Assembly: GCF_002836975.1 (NCBI RefSeq)
Contig: NZ_NIJK01000006.1
Coordinates: 45,206 to 109,205, forward strand
Direction of reading: 5' to 3'
Origin: Shewanella indica
GTDB lineage: Bacteria > Pseudomonadota > Gammaproteobacteria > Enterobacterales > Shewanellaceae
Length of the DNA stretch: 64,000 nucleotides
How positions within the stretch are numbered: the first letter of the stretch is position 1; each line of letters starts with the position of its first letter. Made by a program: the position numbers and the translations under genes. The notes beneath the pieces were generated by a model that saw only the letters and a list, made by a program, of their open reading frames with translations, did not search any database and was not told where the DNA came from. Below are positions 28,894 through 37,497 of this stretch, piece after piece.

Positions 28894-31032
28894 ATGGAAA
28901 ACAGCAACAAGAGTTTTAGCCTCAGCCGCCGCGACGACGGCATTGCCATTCTTTCCATGGATGTACCCGGCGAAAGCATGAATACCCTCAAGGCCGAATT
29001 CGGCCCTGAGATCAGTGCCTTGCTGAGCGAAATCAAAACAGACAGCAGTATCAAGGGCTTGGTGATCATTTCAGGCAAGCCCGACTCCTTCGTGGCCGGC
29101 GCCGATATCTCCATGCTCGATGCCTGTCAAAGCGCCGCCGATGCCCGCGAGCTGTCGAGCTCGGGGCATAAGGTGTTTGCCGAACTGGAAGGGCTGAAAA
29201 TTCCTGTAGTCGCAGCCATTCACGGCGCCTGTCTCGGTGGCGGCCTCGAGCTGGCACTGGCTTGTCATCTGCGGGTGTGCAGTGACGACAAGAAAACCAT
29301 GTTGGGGGTGCCGGAAGTTCAGCTCGGTCTGCTGCCGGGCGGTGGTGGAACCCAGCGTCTGCCACGCCTGGTGGGGATCACCACAGCGCTGGATATGATG
29401 CTTACCGGTAAGCAGGTTCGCCCCAAGCAGGCGCTTAAGATGGGGCTGGTGGACGATGTGGTGCCCAAGTCGATTCTGCTGGAGGCGGCGGTTGAACTGG
29501 CATTGGCCGGCAAAGCCAAGCGCGGTAAAGGCAAAAATAATCAACCTATGATGAACAAGCTGCTCGAAAGCAACGGCTTTGGGCAGAAAATCATCTTTGA
29601 TCAGGCCCGTAAACAGGTTGCCAGAAAAACCCAGGGTAACTATCCGGCGCCGGACAAGATCATCGACTGTGTGCGGGTGGGGATGAGCCAGGGGATAGAG
29701 GCAGGTTTGGCCACAGAGGCGCGCCATTTCGGCGAGCTGGTGATGACGCCCGAGTCGGCGGCGCTGCGCTCCATCTTCTTTGCCACCACAGAAATGAAAA
29801 AGGAAACCGGCGCCGAAGGTGCTGAGCCCAGTCCGGTTCACAAGGCCGTAGTGCTCGGCGGTGGCCTGATGGGCGGCGGTATCGCCTCAGTGACCACCAC
29901 CAAGGCCAAAATCCCGGTGCGGGTCAAGGATATCAGTGAGCAGGGACTCAGCAATGCGCTGGGCTATGCCTATAAGTTGCTGGATAAGGGCGTCAAGCGT
30001 CGGCATATGACCCCGGCGGTGCGCGATAAGCAGATGGCCTTGATGACGACGACTACAGACTATGTTGGGGTCAAGGATGCCGACATAGTGGTCGAGGCGG
30101 TATTTGAGGATCTCAATCTCAAGCATCAAATGGTGCGGGATATCGAGCGCGAATGCGGTGAACACACTATTTTTGCTTCCAACACCTCGTCGCTGCCCAT
30201 AGGTCAGATTGCCGAAGCCGCCGCCAGACCGGAAAACGTCATCGGCCTGCATTACTTCTCGCCGGTAGAGAAGATGCCGTTGGTGGAAGTGATTGCCCAC
30301 GATAAAACCTCGCCCCAGACGATAGCCACCACAGTGGCCTTTGCCCGCAAACAGGGCAAGACGCCGATAGTGGTGAAAGATGGCGCCGGTTTCTATGTTA
30401 ACCGTATTCTGGCGCTCTATATGAATGAAGCGGCGCAGCTGCTGCTTGAGGGCAACAGTGTCGAGAGCCTGGATAAGGCGCTGGTGAAGTTTGGTTTCCC
30501 GGTCGGCCCTATCACTCTGCTCGATGAAGTGGGTATTGATGTGGGCGCCAAGATTTCGCCGATACTCGAAAAAGAGTTGGGTGAGCGTTTCGCTGCCCCC
30601 TCTGCCTTCGATAAGCTGCTCGCCGATGACCGCAAGGGGCGCAAGAACGCCAAGGGCTTCTATCTCTACGGTCCCAAAGCCGGCAAGAAGAAGGAAGTGG
30701 ACAAGAGTGTTTATCAGGTGCTGGGGATAGCGCCGGGTGTTGGCGCCGAAAATGCCAACCTGGCAGAGCGCTGTGTGGTGCAGATGCTCAATGAAGCGGT
30801 GCGGTGTCTGGAAGAGGGCATCATAGCCTCTGCCCGCGACGGGGATATTGGCGCCATCTTCGGCATTGGCTTCCCGCCATTCCTCGGTGGGCCTTTCCAC
30901 TATATAGACACCATGGGCGCCGATCAGTTGCTGGCCAAGCTGGAACGCTTCCAGAGCCGCTTCGGCGACAGATTCGCCCCGAGTGAATTGCTCAAGACCA
31001 TGGCCGTAGAAGGGCGACGCTTCTTCGACTGA
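28894..31032 (+). CDS. fadJ: Fatty oxidation complex alpha subunit FadJ
   Basis: 712 residues. The N-terminal enoyl-CoA hydratase domain has [16 protein letters not shown] and [15 protein letters not shown]. The C-terminal 3-hydroxyacyl-CoA dehydrogenase domain has the NAD motif [12 protein letters not shown] and [16 protein letters not shown]. It catalyses hydration and dehydrogenation in beta-oxidation with FadI. I use the ATG at 28894 because GGAG lies 9 bp upstream; a TTG at 28888 immediately after the fadI stop is less likely. Confidence 0.95.
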   Translation: MENSNKSFSLSRRDDGIAILSMDVPGESMNTLKAEFGPEISALLSEIKTDSSIKGLVIISGKPDSFVAGADISMLDACQSAADARELSSSGHKVFAELEGLKIPVVAAIHGACLGGGLELALACHLRVCSDDKKTMLGVPEVQLGLLPGGGGTQRLPRLVGITTALDMMLTGKQVRPKQALKMGLVDDVVPKSILLEAAVELALAGKAKRGKGKNNQPMMNKLLESNGFGQKIIFDQARKQVARKTQGNYPAPDKIIDCVRVGMSQGIEAGLATEARHFGELVMTPESAALRSIFFATTEMKKETGAEGAEPSPVHKAVVLGGGLMGGGIASVTTTKAKIPVRVKDISEQGLSNALGYAYKLLDKGVKRRHMTPAVRDKQMALMTTTTDYVGVKDADIVVEAVFEDLNLKHQMVRDIERECGEHTIFASNTSSLPIGQIAEAAARPENVIGLHYFSPVEKMPLVEVIAHDKTSPQTIATTVAFARKQGKTPIVVKDGAGFYVNRILALYMNEAAQLLLEGNSVESLDKALVKFGFPVGPITLLDEVGIDVGAKISPILEKELGERFAAPSAFDKLLADDRKGRKNAKGFYLYGPKAGKKKEVDKSVYQVLGIAPGVGAENANLAERCVVQMLNEAVRCLEEGIIASARDGDIGAIFGIGFPPFLGGPFHYIDTMGADQLLAKLERFQSRFGDRFAPSELLKTMAVEGRRFFD

Positions 31033-31140
31033 CACTGATTGGAATGGCTGTTCTTCAAATAGCCTTTGAGTAACAGTGCTTTGAAATAACAGCGCTGCTT
31101 TAGTGTAAAAGCGGCCTCAGGCCGCAACCCTCCAACCAAA

Positions 31141-31178
31141 CGCCCCGGTAAGGCTGTAAATCACCGGGGCGTTTTTTT
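31141..31178 (+). terminator. Rho-independent terminator of fadIJ
   Basis: The stem CGCCCCGGT and ACCGGGGCG surrounds a 13-base loop and is followed by seven T residues. Confidence 0.88.
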
Positions 31179-31526
31179 ATATTTTTCGCAGTCTGGAGTG
31201 AGCTAAAAATGAGTTCGGCACAGAGTAGACAAGGGGAACCAAGACGACAAAGGGAACCAGGACATCCTCGAAATAAGACTGTGGATGCACTCAAGGCAGA
31301 AGAGTTGAAGCTATGGAAGTTGATGAATAACTGCCATCTGCGTTCCTTGTCCGAGAGCGCCATGTATCGCGATAAACAACTTATCAGTGCCAAATTAAGC
31401 CTGTGTGATTATAACGGACAGGTGGGTGAAGCATTGGCTGGCGTTAAGGCATTAAACAAAGTCATAAGACTTGGTATGCCTGTTCGCCCGACAATCTTTT
31501 TCAGGAAGGGGAAAACAAGTAAGAAA

Positions 31527-31546
31527 CTGGGCCTAGAACGGCCCAG
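31527..31546 (-). terminator. Hairpin beyond the secreted orphan, possible terminator
   Basis: The stem CTGGGCC-TAGAAC-GGCCCAG lies about 10 bp after the reverse-strand stop at 31557. On that strand it is followed by a T-rich TTTCTTACTTG. Confidence 0.5.
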
Positions 31547-31556
31547 AATTTGTTAC

Positions 31557-31958
31557 TTAACGTTGGGCTTCATGTTTACCATTGCCATTACCAATATAGC
31601 GTTGCGAAAACAAAGTAGTCTGCCATCCACTACTGGTATAGAGCTGTTCCCAGGTATATACCCACCCTCCACGAGTTTGCACTATTGTCCTTTTATCTCC
31701 TTCAATCGGAGTGTTTGGAACCGGAACTGAGAGGGTATCCACTTCTTTTGGCGATGATGTGCAAACCTTCCCTGAATAAGTAACCTGGACCTCAATACTT
31801 GGGTCAAAGTTTGGGTCGTCTATGCCATCCTGCACGGAGTAACCACTGGCTACAAACTCTGTATCGTTGGTAAGGCAAAGTCTATTGTCGCTCGCTAACG
31901 TGGTTTGAGAGAACACAACAGCCGAAATCAATGCCATTGCTACACTTATATTATTCAT
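31557..31958 (-). CDS. Small secreted protein of unknown function
   Basis: 133 residues. A signal peptide covers about residues 1-22 (VAMALISAVVFSQTTLASD). The mature part has two Cys residues (Cys28 in NRLCLTND and one in SGKVCTSSP) that could form a disulfide. A Trp/Tyr-rich end includes RGGWVYTWEQLYTSSGWQ. I recognise no family. Base composition is more AT-rich than its neighbours, it lies in a gene-poor patch, and it is the only plausible gene between fadJ and the iron locus. Confidence 0.55.
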   Translation of the reverse strand: MNNISVAMALISAVVFSQTTLASDNRLCLTNDTEFVASGYSVQDGIDDPNFDPSIEVQVTYSGKVCTSSPKEVDTLSVPVPNTPIEGDKRTIVQTRGGWVYTWEQLYTSSGWQTTLFSQRYIGNGNGKHEAQR

Positions 31959-32301
31959 ATCAAATCCTTATGATTAACCAAAGTGAAACATCATGCTATC
32001 TGTTGTATGTTTTTTGTCCATGCCACTAAAGTGTTATCTCAGTAATACTTTGTATCATCCTACTGATATTTAAGCCATTTAGTGGATAGTGTCAGTGCCG
32101 AATTAAGGTGATGTTCTGATCGGAATAGGTACAAAAAAGAGTACAGCCTCAGAAAGTGAAGGCGCGTAATATTATGAATTAAAATGTTTTTTGTGAGCGG
32201 GCTGGTTTAAATGGCTTTGGTCGTCAAATCCTGAGTCCTGTGGGATCTGAACGGGTAAATCCCTAGGCGCCGCCGCTTCCGTGCCCGACCCAGTAAATGG
32301 G

Positions 32302-32327
32302 GGGAGGACTGGTTTGCTTGTCCTCCC
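32302..32327. repeat. Inverted repeat (hairpin)
   Basis: GGGAGGAC-TGGTTTGCTT-GTCCTCCC is a perfect 8-bp stem with a 10-base loop and no T-tract on either side. Confidence 0.6.
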
Positions 32328-32400
32328 GAAACATAACAGCAGCCAAAAGTAGAATTTTCTCGTGTATTAGCCGCTTGAGTCTCGGCATGAAAAAATCGCA

Positions 32401-32436
32401 ATGTTTCTAACGATATTTCTAACGATGTTTCTAACA
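32401..32436. repeat. 12-bp tandem repeat, three copies
   Basis: Three adjacent units close to ATGTTTCTAACG, with one-base differences between copies. Confidence 0.9.
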
Positions 32437-32486
32437 TAGGATTCGCTATTTCCCAGTAGTGGCGCCTTGTATCCTAGTCTGTCAAT

Positions 32487-33341
32487 CTATGCAGAGCATA
32501 CACAAGACTTGCTGGTATCTTCCCCGCAACTGCCACCCTTACGGCGCCTGTGCTTATCCAGCGGGCAATCGGCGCACATTGGGGTGCAGGGAAGCTTGTG
32601 CCGCAGGCAACAGGCGATACGCGGGCTTTGCTGCTGCTTGAGCCTTAGCTTTCGCCAAAACGGATGGGCAATCGGCGTAACATGGGTACGTGGCTGTAGC
32701 TCAGCTTGCTCGAACATCTCTCTTATCAATTGCCTACGCCAACTGACGGGCAGTGACAACTCACCCAGATACCAATGCACAATATAGGCTTGATGGCTGA
32801 AGTGCAGCTTTGATGGCACTGGCCCCAGCGCTGCCAGACGCTCGACAATCGGAATAAGCAACCGCTCTAGTAAGCTTTCCCAACTGGCAAGTTGCCCGGC
32901 AGGAGCCGGATGGCTGACATCCGCATCAAGCAGCAGATAAAAAGTTTCTGCCCGGCCGTTATCAAAAGGTTCAAGGTACCAGTTGTCACTGCAAGCTGCT
33001 GATGTTATGGCGCGGTTAAGTGCGCTGCCGGGCTGACTGGCAAATAACCACAGCAGCAGGGGGGGTAGTTGCAGGCCGAAAAACCACTGACTCCACATGG
33101 AGTGCAGTGCCCGGGCGTCGATCTCGGGCTTTGTGGAACAAGTCGTGGACACCTTGGCTTGATAACTCAGGGCAAATTGCTGCAGCAGCGCCGGGTAATG
33201 TGCCTGGCTCAAGACCGAGTTCAAGCTGATGGCTTCTTGGGGTAACTGCTCCAGACTCTCTATGGCCTTGAAGTGCTCGCCATAGAAGGCGGCTTTTTGC
33301 GCCAGTAGTTGGTTGAGCTCGCTGGCAATACTCATTCCCAT
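32487..33341 (-). CDS. FhuF-type siderophore-iron reductase
   Basis: 284 residues. The C-terminus carries the FhuF [2Fe-2S] pattern CC-x10-C-x2-C (Cys244, Cys245, Cys256, Cys259), and the body has the ferric reductase features LFASQPGSALNRA and HFSHQAYIVHWYLGE. It would reduce ferric siderophore in the cytoplasm to free the iron. Extra Cys residues trail the motif (GGSCGED, SCVCSA). The start at 33341 has GGAGG nine bases upstream; Met3 would give an ATGA overlap with the ATPase gene. It is the last gene of the iron unit. Confidence 0.85.
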   Translation of the reverse strand: MGMSIASELNQLLAQKAAFYGEHFKAIESLEQLPQEAISLNSVLSQAHYPALLQQFALSYQAKVSTTCSTKPEIDARALHSMWSQWFFGLQLPPLLLWLFASQPGSALNRAITSAACSDNWYLEPFDNGRAETFYLLLDADVSHPAPAGQLASWESLLERLLIPIVERLAALGPVPSKLHFSHQAYIVHWYLGELSLPVSWRRQLIREMFEQAELQPRTHVTPIAHPFWRKLRLKQQQSPRIACCLRHKLPCTPMCADCPLDKHRRRKGGSCGEDTSKSCVCSA

Positions 33342-34207
33342 GACGGCAGTCCTCCGGTGGCAGTGTTGGTCGAATCCTCGCCGTCATGGTGTCCGGCAGA
33401 TCTGGGGTGTGCTCTGGGCCTGGGGATAATCATCGGGCAGTTGGCCTCGGGATCTGTGATTATGCTGGCATTGATATCGAACACCTGTTCCAGCAGGGCC
33501 TCGGTCAACAGTGACTCGGGCGCGCCGCAGGCAATCAGCTTGCCATCACGCATCAACAGCAAGTGATCGCCGTAGCGCAGAGCCTGATTGATGTCGTGCA
33601 GCACCAATACCAAGGTGCGCCCCTGAACCACCAACGCTCGGCAAAAGTCGAGTACTGCCAGCTGGGCGCGGATATCGAGAAACGAGGTGGGTTCATCGAG
33701 CAGCAGTAAGTCGGTTTGCTGCGCCAGCACCATCGCCAGCCAGACACGCTGTTGCTGGCCGCCCGAGAGCTCGGCCACAGGCCTTTGTGCCAGTGTCGTT
33801 AACCCTGTGGCAGCCAGGGCTTGGGCAACCGCCAGCTCATCTTGCTCTGACCATTGGTGCCACAGGCTCTGATGAGGGTAGCGGCCGCGACTGACCAGCT
33901 CCTGCACATCTATTCCTTCCGGCAATTCCGGCTTTTGCACCAGCAATGCCAGCTCCCTGGCTCTGGCCTTGTTGCTCATCTGCGCCAAAGGGGTGTGACC
34001 CAAGATGACCTGGCCGCGTGTGGGCGGCAGTACCTGGCTCAAACACTTGAGCAGGGTCGACTTGCCACAACCATTGGGGCCAAGGATCACCGTCAGCTTA
34101 CCCTTGGGGATGGCCAGGTTCATGGCGCTTATGATGGGCCGCTGGCCGTACTCGAGATAAAGCTCATGCCCACTGAGGGCAATGTCATAGTCAGGGTATT
34201 GGGTCAT
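33332..34207 (-). CDS. Iron-siderophore ABC transporter ATP-binding protein
   Basis: 291 residues. Walker A is GPNGCGKST at residues 43-51, the signature is LSGGQQQRVWLAMVLAQ, and Walker B with D-loop is LLLLDEPTSFLD. It belongs to the FepC/FhuC class that powers ferric siderophore import. The last 40 or so residues are His/Gly/Asp-rich and extend past the usual domain end. It overlaps the upstream permease gene by 4 bp and the fhuF-like gene by 10 bp. Confidence 0.92.
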   Translation of the reverse strand: MTQYPDYDIALSGHELYLEYGQRPIISAMNLAIPKGKLTVILGPNGCGKSTLLKCLSQVLPPTRGQVILGHTPLAQMSNKARARELALLVQKPELPEGIDVQELVSRGRYPHQSLWHQWSEQDELAVAQALAATGLTTLAQRPVAELSGGQQQRVWLAMVLAQQTDLLLLDEPTSFLDIRAQLAVLDFCRALVVQGRTLVLVLHDINQALRYGDHLLLMRDGKLIACGAPESLLTEALLEQVFDINASIITDPEANCPMIIPRPRAHPRSAGHHDGEDSTNTATGGLPSWE

Positions 34208-35265
34208 GATCTTTCTCCTTTCAGTCCCTTGGCCAGTTGCGGTTGTCCCCGGATTTCGCGGCTCAACAACAGCGCCAGATAGACGCCGCCGATGAGGGCG
34301 GTCAATACGCCCACCGGCAGCCTTTGGTTGCCCGGCAGCAATAAGGTGAGGGTGTCGGCCCCTAGCAGCAACAGCGCGCCTATCAGCGCCGAGCGCAGCA
34401 GTGCCAGTTGACGATTGCCAAAGCGGGCCAGATGTGGCGCCACCAAGGCGACGAAGGCCACGGGGCCGGCGCAGAGTACGGCGCCCAGCGCCAGCAAGGT
34501 GGCAAACAGCAGCGCCAGTGTTTGGCTTTGGCGCACCGGGTTGCCAAGCGCCTGAGCCAGTTCCTGGCCCAAGCTCAGCAGTGACAGACGGCGGGAGAGC
34601 AGCAACAGAGCGGGCAGCGCCAGCAGTAACACTGAGGTTATCAGCAGCACATCACCCCAGGTGCGGTGTGCCAGACTGCCGGACAGATACCCCAGCATCT
34701 GCTGCGCTTGCTCTCTTTGCACCAGTGTCAGTACAAACTGCACCAGGGCGATGGCAAAGGCGTTGATAGCGATGCCCATCAGCACCAGATTGCGGGAAAA
34801 CTGCCATTGGCGTCCGAGTCCTGCGAAAAACAGCAGGAGCACAACCCCAGTGCCCAAGAGGGCGCCGGGCAGCAATGGCAGTTCCGGCAGCCATAATAAC
34901 CAGAGGACGGCGCCGGCACTGGCGCCGGCATTGACCCCGAGAATATCCGGGCTCCCCAGCGGGTTACGGCTCAGACTTTGAAACACGGCGCCGGAGAGTC
35001 CCAGCGCCATGCCGGCGCCGAGGGCGCACAGGGCCCTTGGCAGGCGTGATTGCCACAAAAGCCAGTTTTCATAGTCGGAAGCTTCGGCAAACAGGGCCTT
35101 GGCAAGGCTCACCGGCGCCAGGCCCTGATGTCCCAGCATCAGGCTAAGTAGCAGTGCACCGACAAGCAAAAGTACAGCCAGCAAGGCAGCCCTTATGGCG
35201 CCGGTGGAGGGGGCTCTTAAGGTTATCGGGCCCCATTGCAAGATGGGAAAACGGGTGTGTTTCAT
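34204..35265 (-). CDS. Iron-siderophore ABC transporter permease (second)
   Basis: 353 residues, FecCD/FhuB-type with about nine or ten membrane helices. Family signatures include RLPRALCALGAGMALGLSGA, FQSLSRNPLGSPDILGVNAG and GPVAFVALVAPHLARFG. I chose the start at MKHTRFPILQW because it gives a 4-bp ATGA overlap with the upstream permease. The frame remains open to 35529, but that extension reads as an out-of-frame shadow of the upstream gene. Confidence 0.92.
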   Translation of the reverse strand: MKHTRFPILQWGPITLRAPSTGAIRAALLAVLLLVGALLLSLMLGHQGLAPVSLAKALFAEASDYENWLLWQSRLPRALCALGAGMALGLSGAVFQSLSRNPLGSPDILGVNAGASAGAVLWLLWLPELPLLPGALLGTGVVLLLFFAGLGRQWQFSRNLVLMGIAINAFAIALVQFVLTLVQREQAQQMLGYLSGSLAHRTWGDVLLITSVLLLALPALLLLSRRLSLLSLGQELAQALGNPVRQSQTLALLFATLLALGAVLCAGPVAFVALVAPHLARFGNRQLALLRSALIGALLLLGADTLTLLLPGNQRLPVGVLTALIGGVYLALLLSREIRGQPQLAKGLKGERS

Positions 35266-36311
35266 GACGCCTCCTTGAGGTTTTGGCCTCGGGCCATCAG
35301 GTACAGAAACGGCGCTCCCAGCAGGGCGACCATGATGCCGGTCAGCAGTTCGGCCGGCGGCATCAATACCCGCGCCAACAGATCTGCCAGTAACACCATG
35401 GCGCCGCCTATCAAAGCGGCTCCCGGTAATAGCAGGCGGAAATTGAGCGTCAGATAACGCCTGGCCAGATGGGCACTGGCCAGGCCGACAAAGGCCAGCG
35501 GGCCGACAATGGCGGTGGCTGCGGCGCACAGCAAGGTGGCACCCAGCCAGGCGAGCTGCCCCTGCCAGCCCTGCGAGGCACCGAGCGCCTTGGCGGTATG
35601 ATTATCCAGCAGCATCAGATTCAGCGCCGGCGCCAGCAGCCACAAGAGTGCCGCGGCGGGCAGCAGATAGGGCCAGAGCGCATGAAACTCCGGCCAGCCC
35701 AGCCCGGACAGGGAGCCCGCCATCCAATACCTGAAACCATCGAATAGCTGCGGGTTCAGCATTACTCTGGCCTGGACATAGGCCCCGAGCACGGCGCTGA
35801 TGGCGGCGCCGGCCAGGATCAGCCTGACCGCAGCGGATTGCCCCTGGGATTGCTGCGCCCTGGACATCATATACACCAAGGCGCTGGCCAGCAGCGCCCC
35901 GGGCAAGGCCTGCCAGAAGAGACTCAAACCCGCTGTTGCGCTCCATAGCCCCAGAGTGACCAGAGAGGCGCTGGCGCCGGCATTGACGCCAAGCAGACCG
36001 GGATCCGCCAAGGGATTGCGGCACAGTGCCTGGATCACGCAACCGGCCATTGCCAATGCCATGCCGGCCAACATGCCGCACAGCAATCTTGGCAGCCTTG
36101 CCTGTAACACCAGCGACAGATGATCGTCTGCGGCCGGTTGCCAGAGCTTGCCCAGCATAGCCAGCGGTAGCGTGCGGGCGCCAAACAGCAGGTTGGCCAA
36201 TACCAGCAGCGCCAGCATCGTCAGCAGCCCAAGCAGGGCTAAGGTGTTACGTCCAAGACGGCTCGGGGACTGGGTAGCTCCATGTTGCAGAAAAGTTTTT
36301 GGGTGTGTCAT
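35262..36311 (-). CDS. Iron-siderophore ABC transporter permease (first)
   Basis: 349 residues, FecCD family. Signatures include RLPRLLCGMLAGMALAMAG, ALCRNPLADPGLLGVNAG and GPLAFVGLASAHLARRY. It pairs with the second permease to form the membrane channel; in E. coli FhuB these two halves are fused. It overlaps both neighbours by 4 bp. Confidence 0.92.
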   Translation of the reverse strand: MTHPKTFLQHGATQSPSRLGRNTLALLGLLTMLALLVLANLLFGARTLPLAMLGKLWQPAADDHLSLVLQARLPRLLCGMLAGMALAMAGCVIQALCRNPLADPGLLGVNAGASASLVTLGLWSATAGLSLFWQALPGALLASALVYMMSRAQQSQGQSAAVRLILAGAAISAVLGAYVQARVMLNPQLFDGFRYWMAGSLSGLGWPEFHALWPYLLPAAALLWLLAPALNLMLLDNHTAKALGASQGWQGQLAWLGATLLCAAATAIVGPLAFVGLASAHLARRYLTLNFRLLLPGAALIGGAMVLLADLLARVLMPPAELLTGIMVALLGAPFLYLMARGQNLKEAS

Positions 36312-37432
36312 CCCGGCCTCCCGTTTTTATTCGATGGCGCGCCTGTATCTGCACCTGAATGGGCGCCTGTATCTGCACCAGTTTGTGTGTCTGATGGCCT
36401 GTTTGGGCGAGGGTTTTCTTGTTGCCCTGCCAGGGTTTGTTGCAGTTGCGGCACCAGCTTGGGAATAGCCCATTTAACGCTTAGCAGCGAGCCGTAGGAG
36501 CTGGCCATCACCAGCGCCGGGTCGGTTATTGCCAGATACCGACCGCGGCGCATGGCGGGCAGACGACGGATAACCGCCATGGCTTCCACCTCGGCTCTGG
36601 CCTTGTCCGAGCTGTACCAGCTGAGCAGCAGCTCGGCATCGTCCAGCATGTCGGCGTGCTCCAGTCCTATGTGGGCGGCGAAGTGGCCTCGGCTGGCATT
36701 GAGCCCAAAAAGTTGTGGCGGCAATACAAACCCCAGCGCCAACAGCAGATCCACTCTGGGATCGCCTGTGACATAAACCGAGAGATTGCCAACTCGACTG
36801 GCGGCATTGATATAGGCCAGGCGCACGCTATTGAACTGAGGATTTTCGGCGGCGACTTGGGCGATATAGGCCTGTTGCTGTTTCAAAAGTGCTTTGGCCT
36901 GCGCTTCTTTGCCGAGCGCCTTGGCTATCAGTTCCACCTGCTGCTTAACCGGTGTCAGCCAGGGTTTGTCAGGATAGGCGATGACGGGGGCCAAAGCGCT
37001 CAGCTGCAAAAAGCTTTCGCGGGTGATACCGGACTGGGGCGCCAGAATAAGATCCGGTTTCAACGCCAATAATCGCTCCACATCCAGCTCGGGGTAACTG
37101 CTGATGATGGCGGGCAGCGGCAGCTCTAGCGCTTCCAATGCCTGGCGAAACCAGGGCAGATAACCCTCTGCATCGCCGCCCCAGTAATGGGGTTCAATGG
37201 CGATGGGGACAACCCCTAAGGATAGGGTCCAATCTTCGGCCCCGGCTCCCAGGGTCACCACGCGCTTGGGCGGCGACTCGATGCAGCTGGTCCCGTGGGC
37301 CGTGGTAATGCAAACCGGATAACCGTCTTGCGGCGGTGTTTGGGCTTTGGTTTGCTGAGGGTCATAACAGCCCGTCAGCCCCAGGCTCAGAAACACGACA
37401 AGCGCCAACAGGCGCCTTGCTTCACACAACAT
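36308..37432 (-). CDS. Iron-siderophore ABC transporter substrate-binding lipoprotein
   Basis: 374 residues of the FepB/FhuD type. The signal ends in a lipobox, LTGC, with the lipidated Cys at about residue 22. Binding-fold segments include RVVTLGAGAEDWTLSLGV and LLALKPDLILAPQSG. The C-terminal tail has an 8-residue repeat (GADTGAHS, GADTGAPS) encoded by a 24-bp duplication at about 36339-36386, outside the binding fold. It delivers the ferric siderophore to the two permeases, and its end overlaps the first permease gene by 4 bp. Confidence 0.9.
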   Translation of the reverse strand: MLCEARRLLALVVFLSLGLTGCYDPQQTKAQTPPQDGYPVCITTAHGTSCIESPPKRVVTLGAGAEDWTLSLGVVPIAIEPHYWGGDAEGYLPWFRQALEALELPLPAIISSYPELDVERLLALKPDLILAPQSGITRESFLQLSALAPVIAYPDKPWLTPVKQQVELIAKALGKEAQAKALLKQQQAYIAQVAAENPQFNSVRLAYINAASRVGNLSVYVTGDPRVDLLLALGFVLPPQLFGLNASRGHFAAHIGLEHADMLDDAELLLSWYSSDKARAEVEAMAVIRRLPAMRRGRYLAITDPALVMASSYGSLLSVKWAIPKLVPQLQQTLAGQQENPRPNRPSDTQTGADTGAHSGADTGAPSNKNGRPG

Positions 37433-37442
37433 ATTTGTTATT

Positions 37443-37461
37443 CGCCCCGCAGTGCGGGGCG
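37443..37461 (-). promoter_or_regulatory. Intercistronic hairpin between receptor and binding protein
   Basis: CGCCCCGC-AGT-GCGGGGCG is a perfect 8-bp stem without a T-tract. It lies between the TonB receptor and the binding protein, where it could stabilise the upstream mRNA segment or lower downstream expression. Confidence 0.5.
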
Positions 37462-37497
37462 CTCCTTATGATGGATAATTTCACGGCATAACGCGGC

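Larger units (their letters stand above)
31959..32486. other. Gene-poor, repeat-bearing stretch
   Basis: About 530 bp without a supportable gene. It holds an AT-rich part (31970-32190), a GC-rich hairpin (32302-32327) and a 12-bp triple repeat (32401-32436). A 76-codon reverse frame at 32207-32437 runs across the hairpin and repeat and looks non-coding. Confidence 0.5.

Noticed and set aside
31209..31730. 173-codon forward frame after the fadJ terminator
   Set aside because: Its second half lies antisense to the better-supported secreted protein, the composition is odd, and I see no domain. The first half could be a decayed gene but I cannot support it.
32207..32437. 76-codon reverse frame
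   Set aside because: It runs through the hairpin and the 12-bp repeat, has no ribosome binding site, and shows no protein-like pattern.
33335..33341. Met3 as the FhuF start with ATGA overlap
   Set aside because: Possible, but the GGAGG site is nine bases before Met1 and fifteen before Met3, so Met1 is preferred.
34204..35529. Longer start for the second permease
   Set aside because: The extra 88 codons are Arg/Gly/His-rich and overlap the other permease gene; the ATGA overlap at 35265 fits better.
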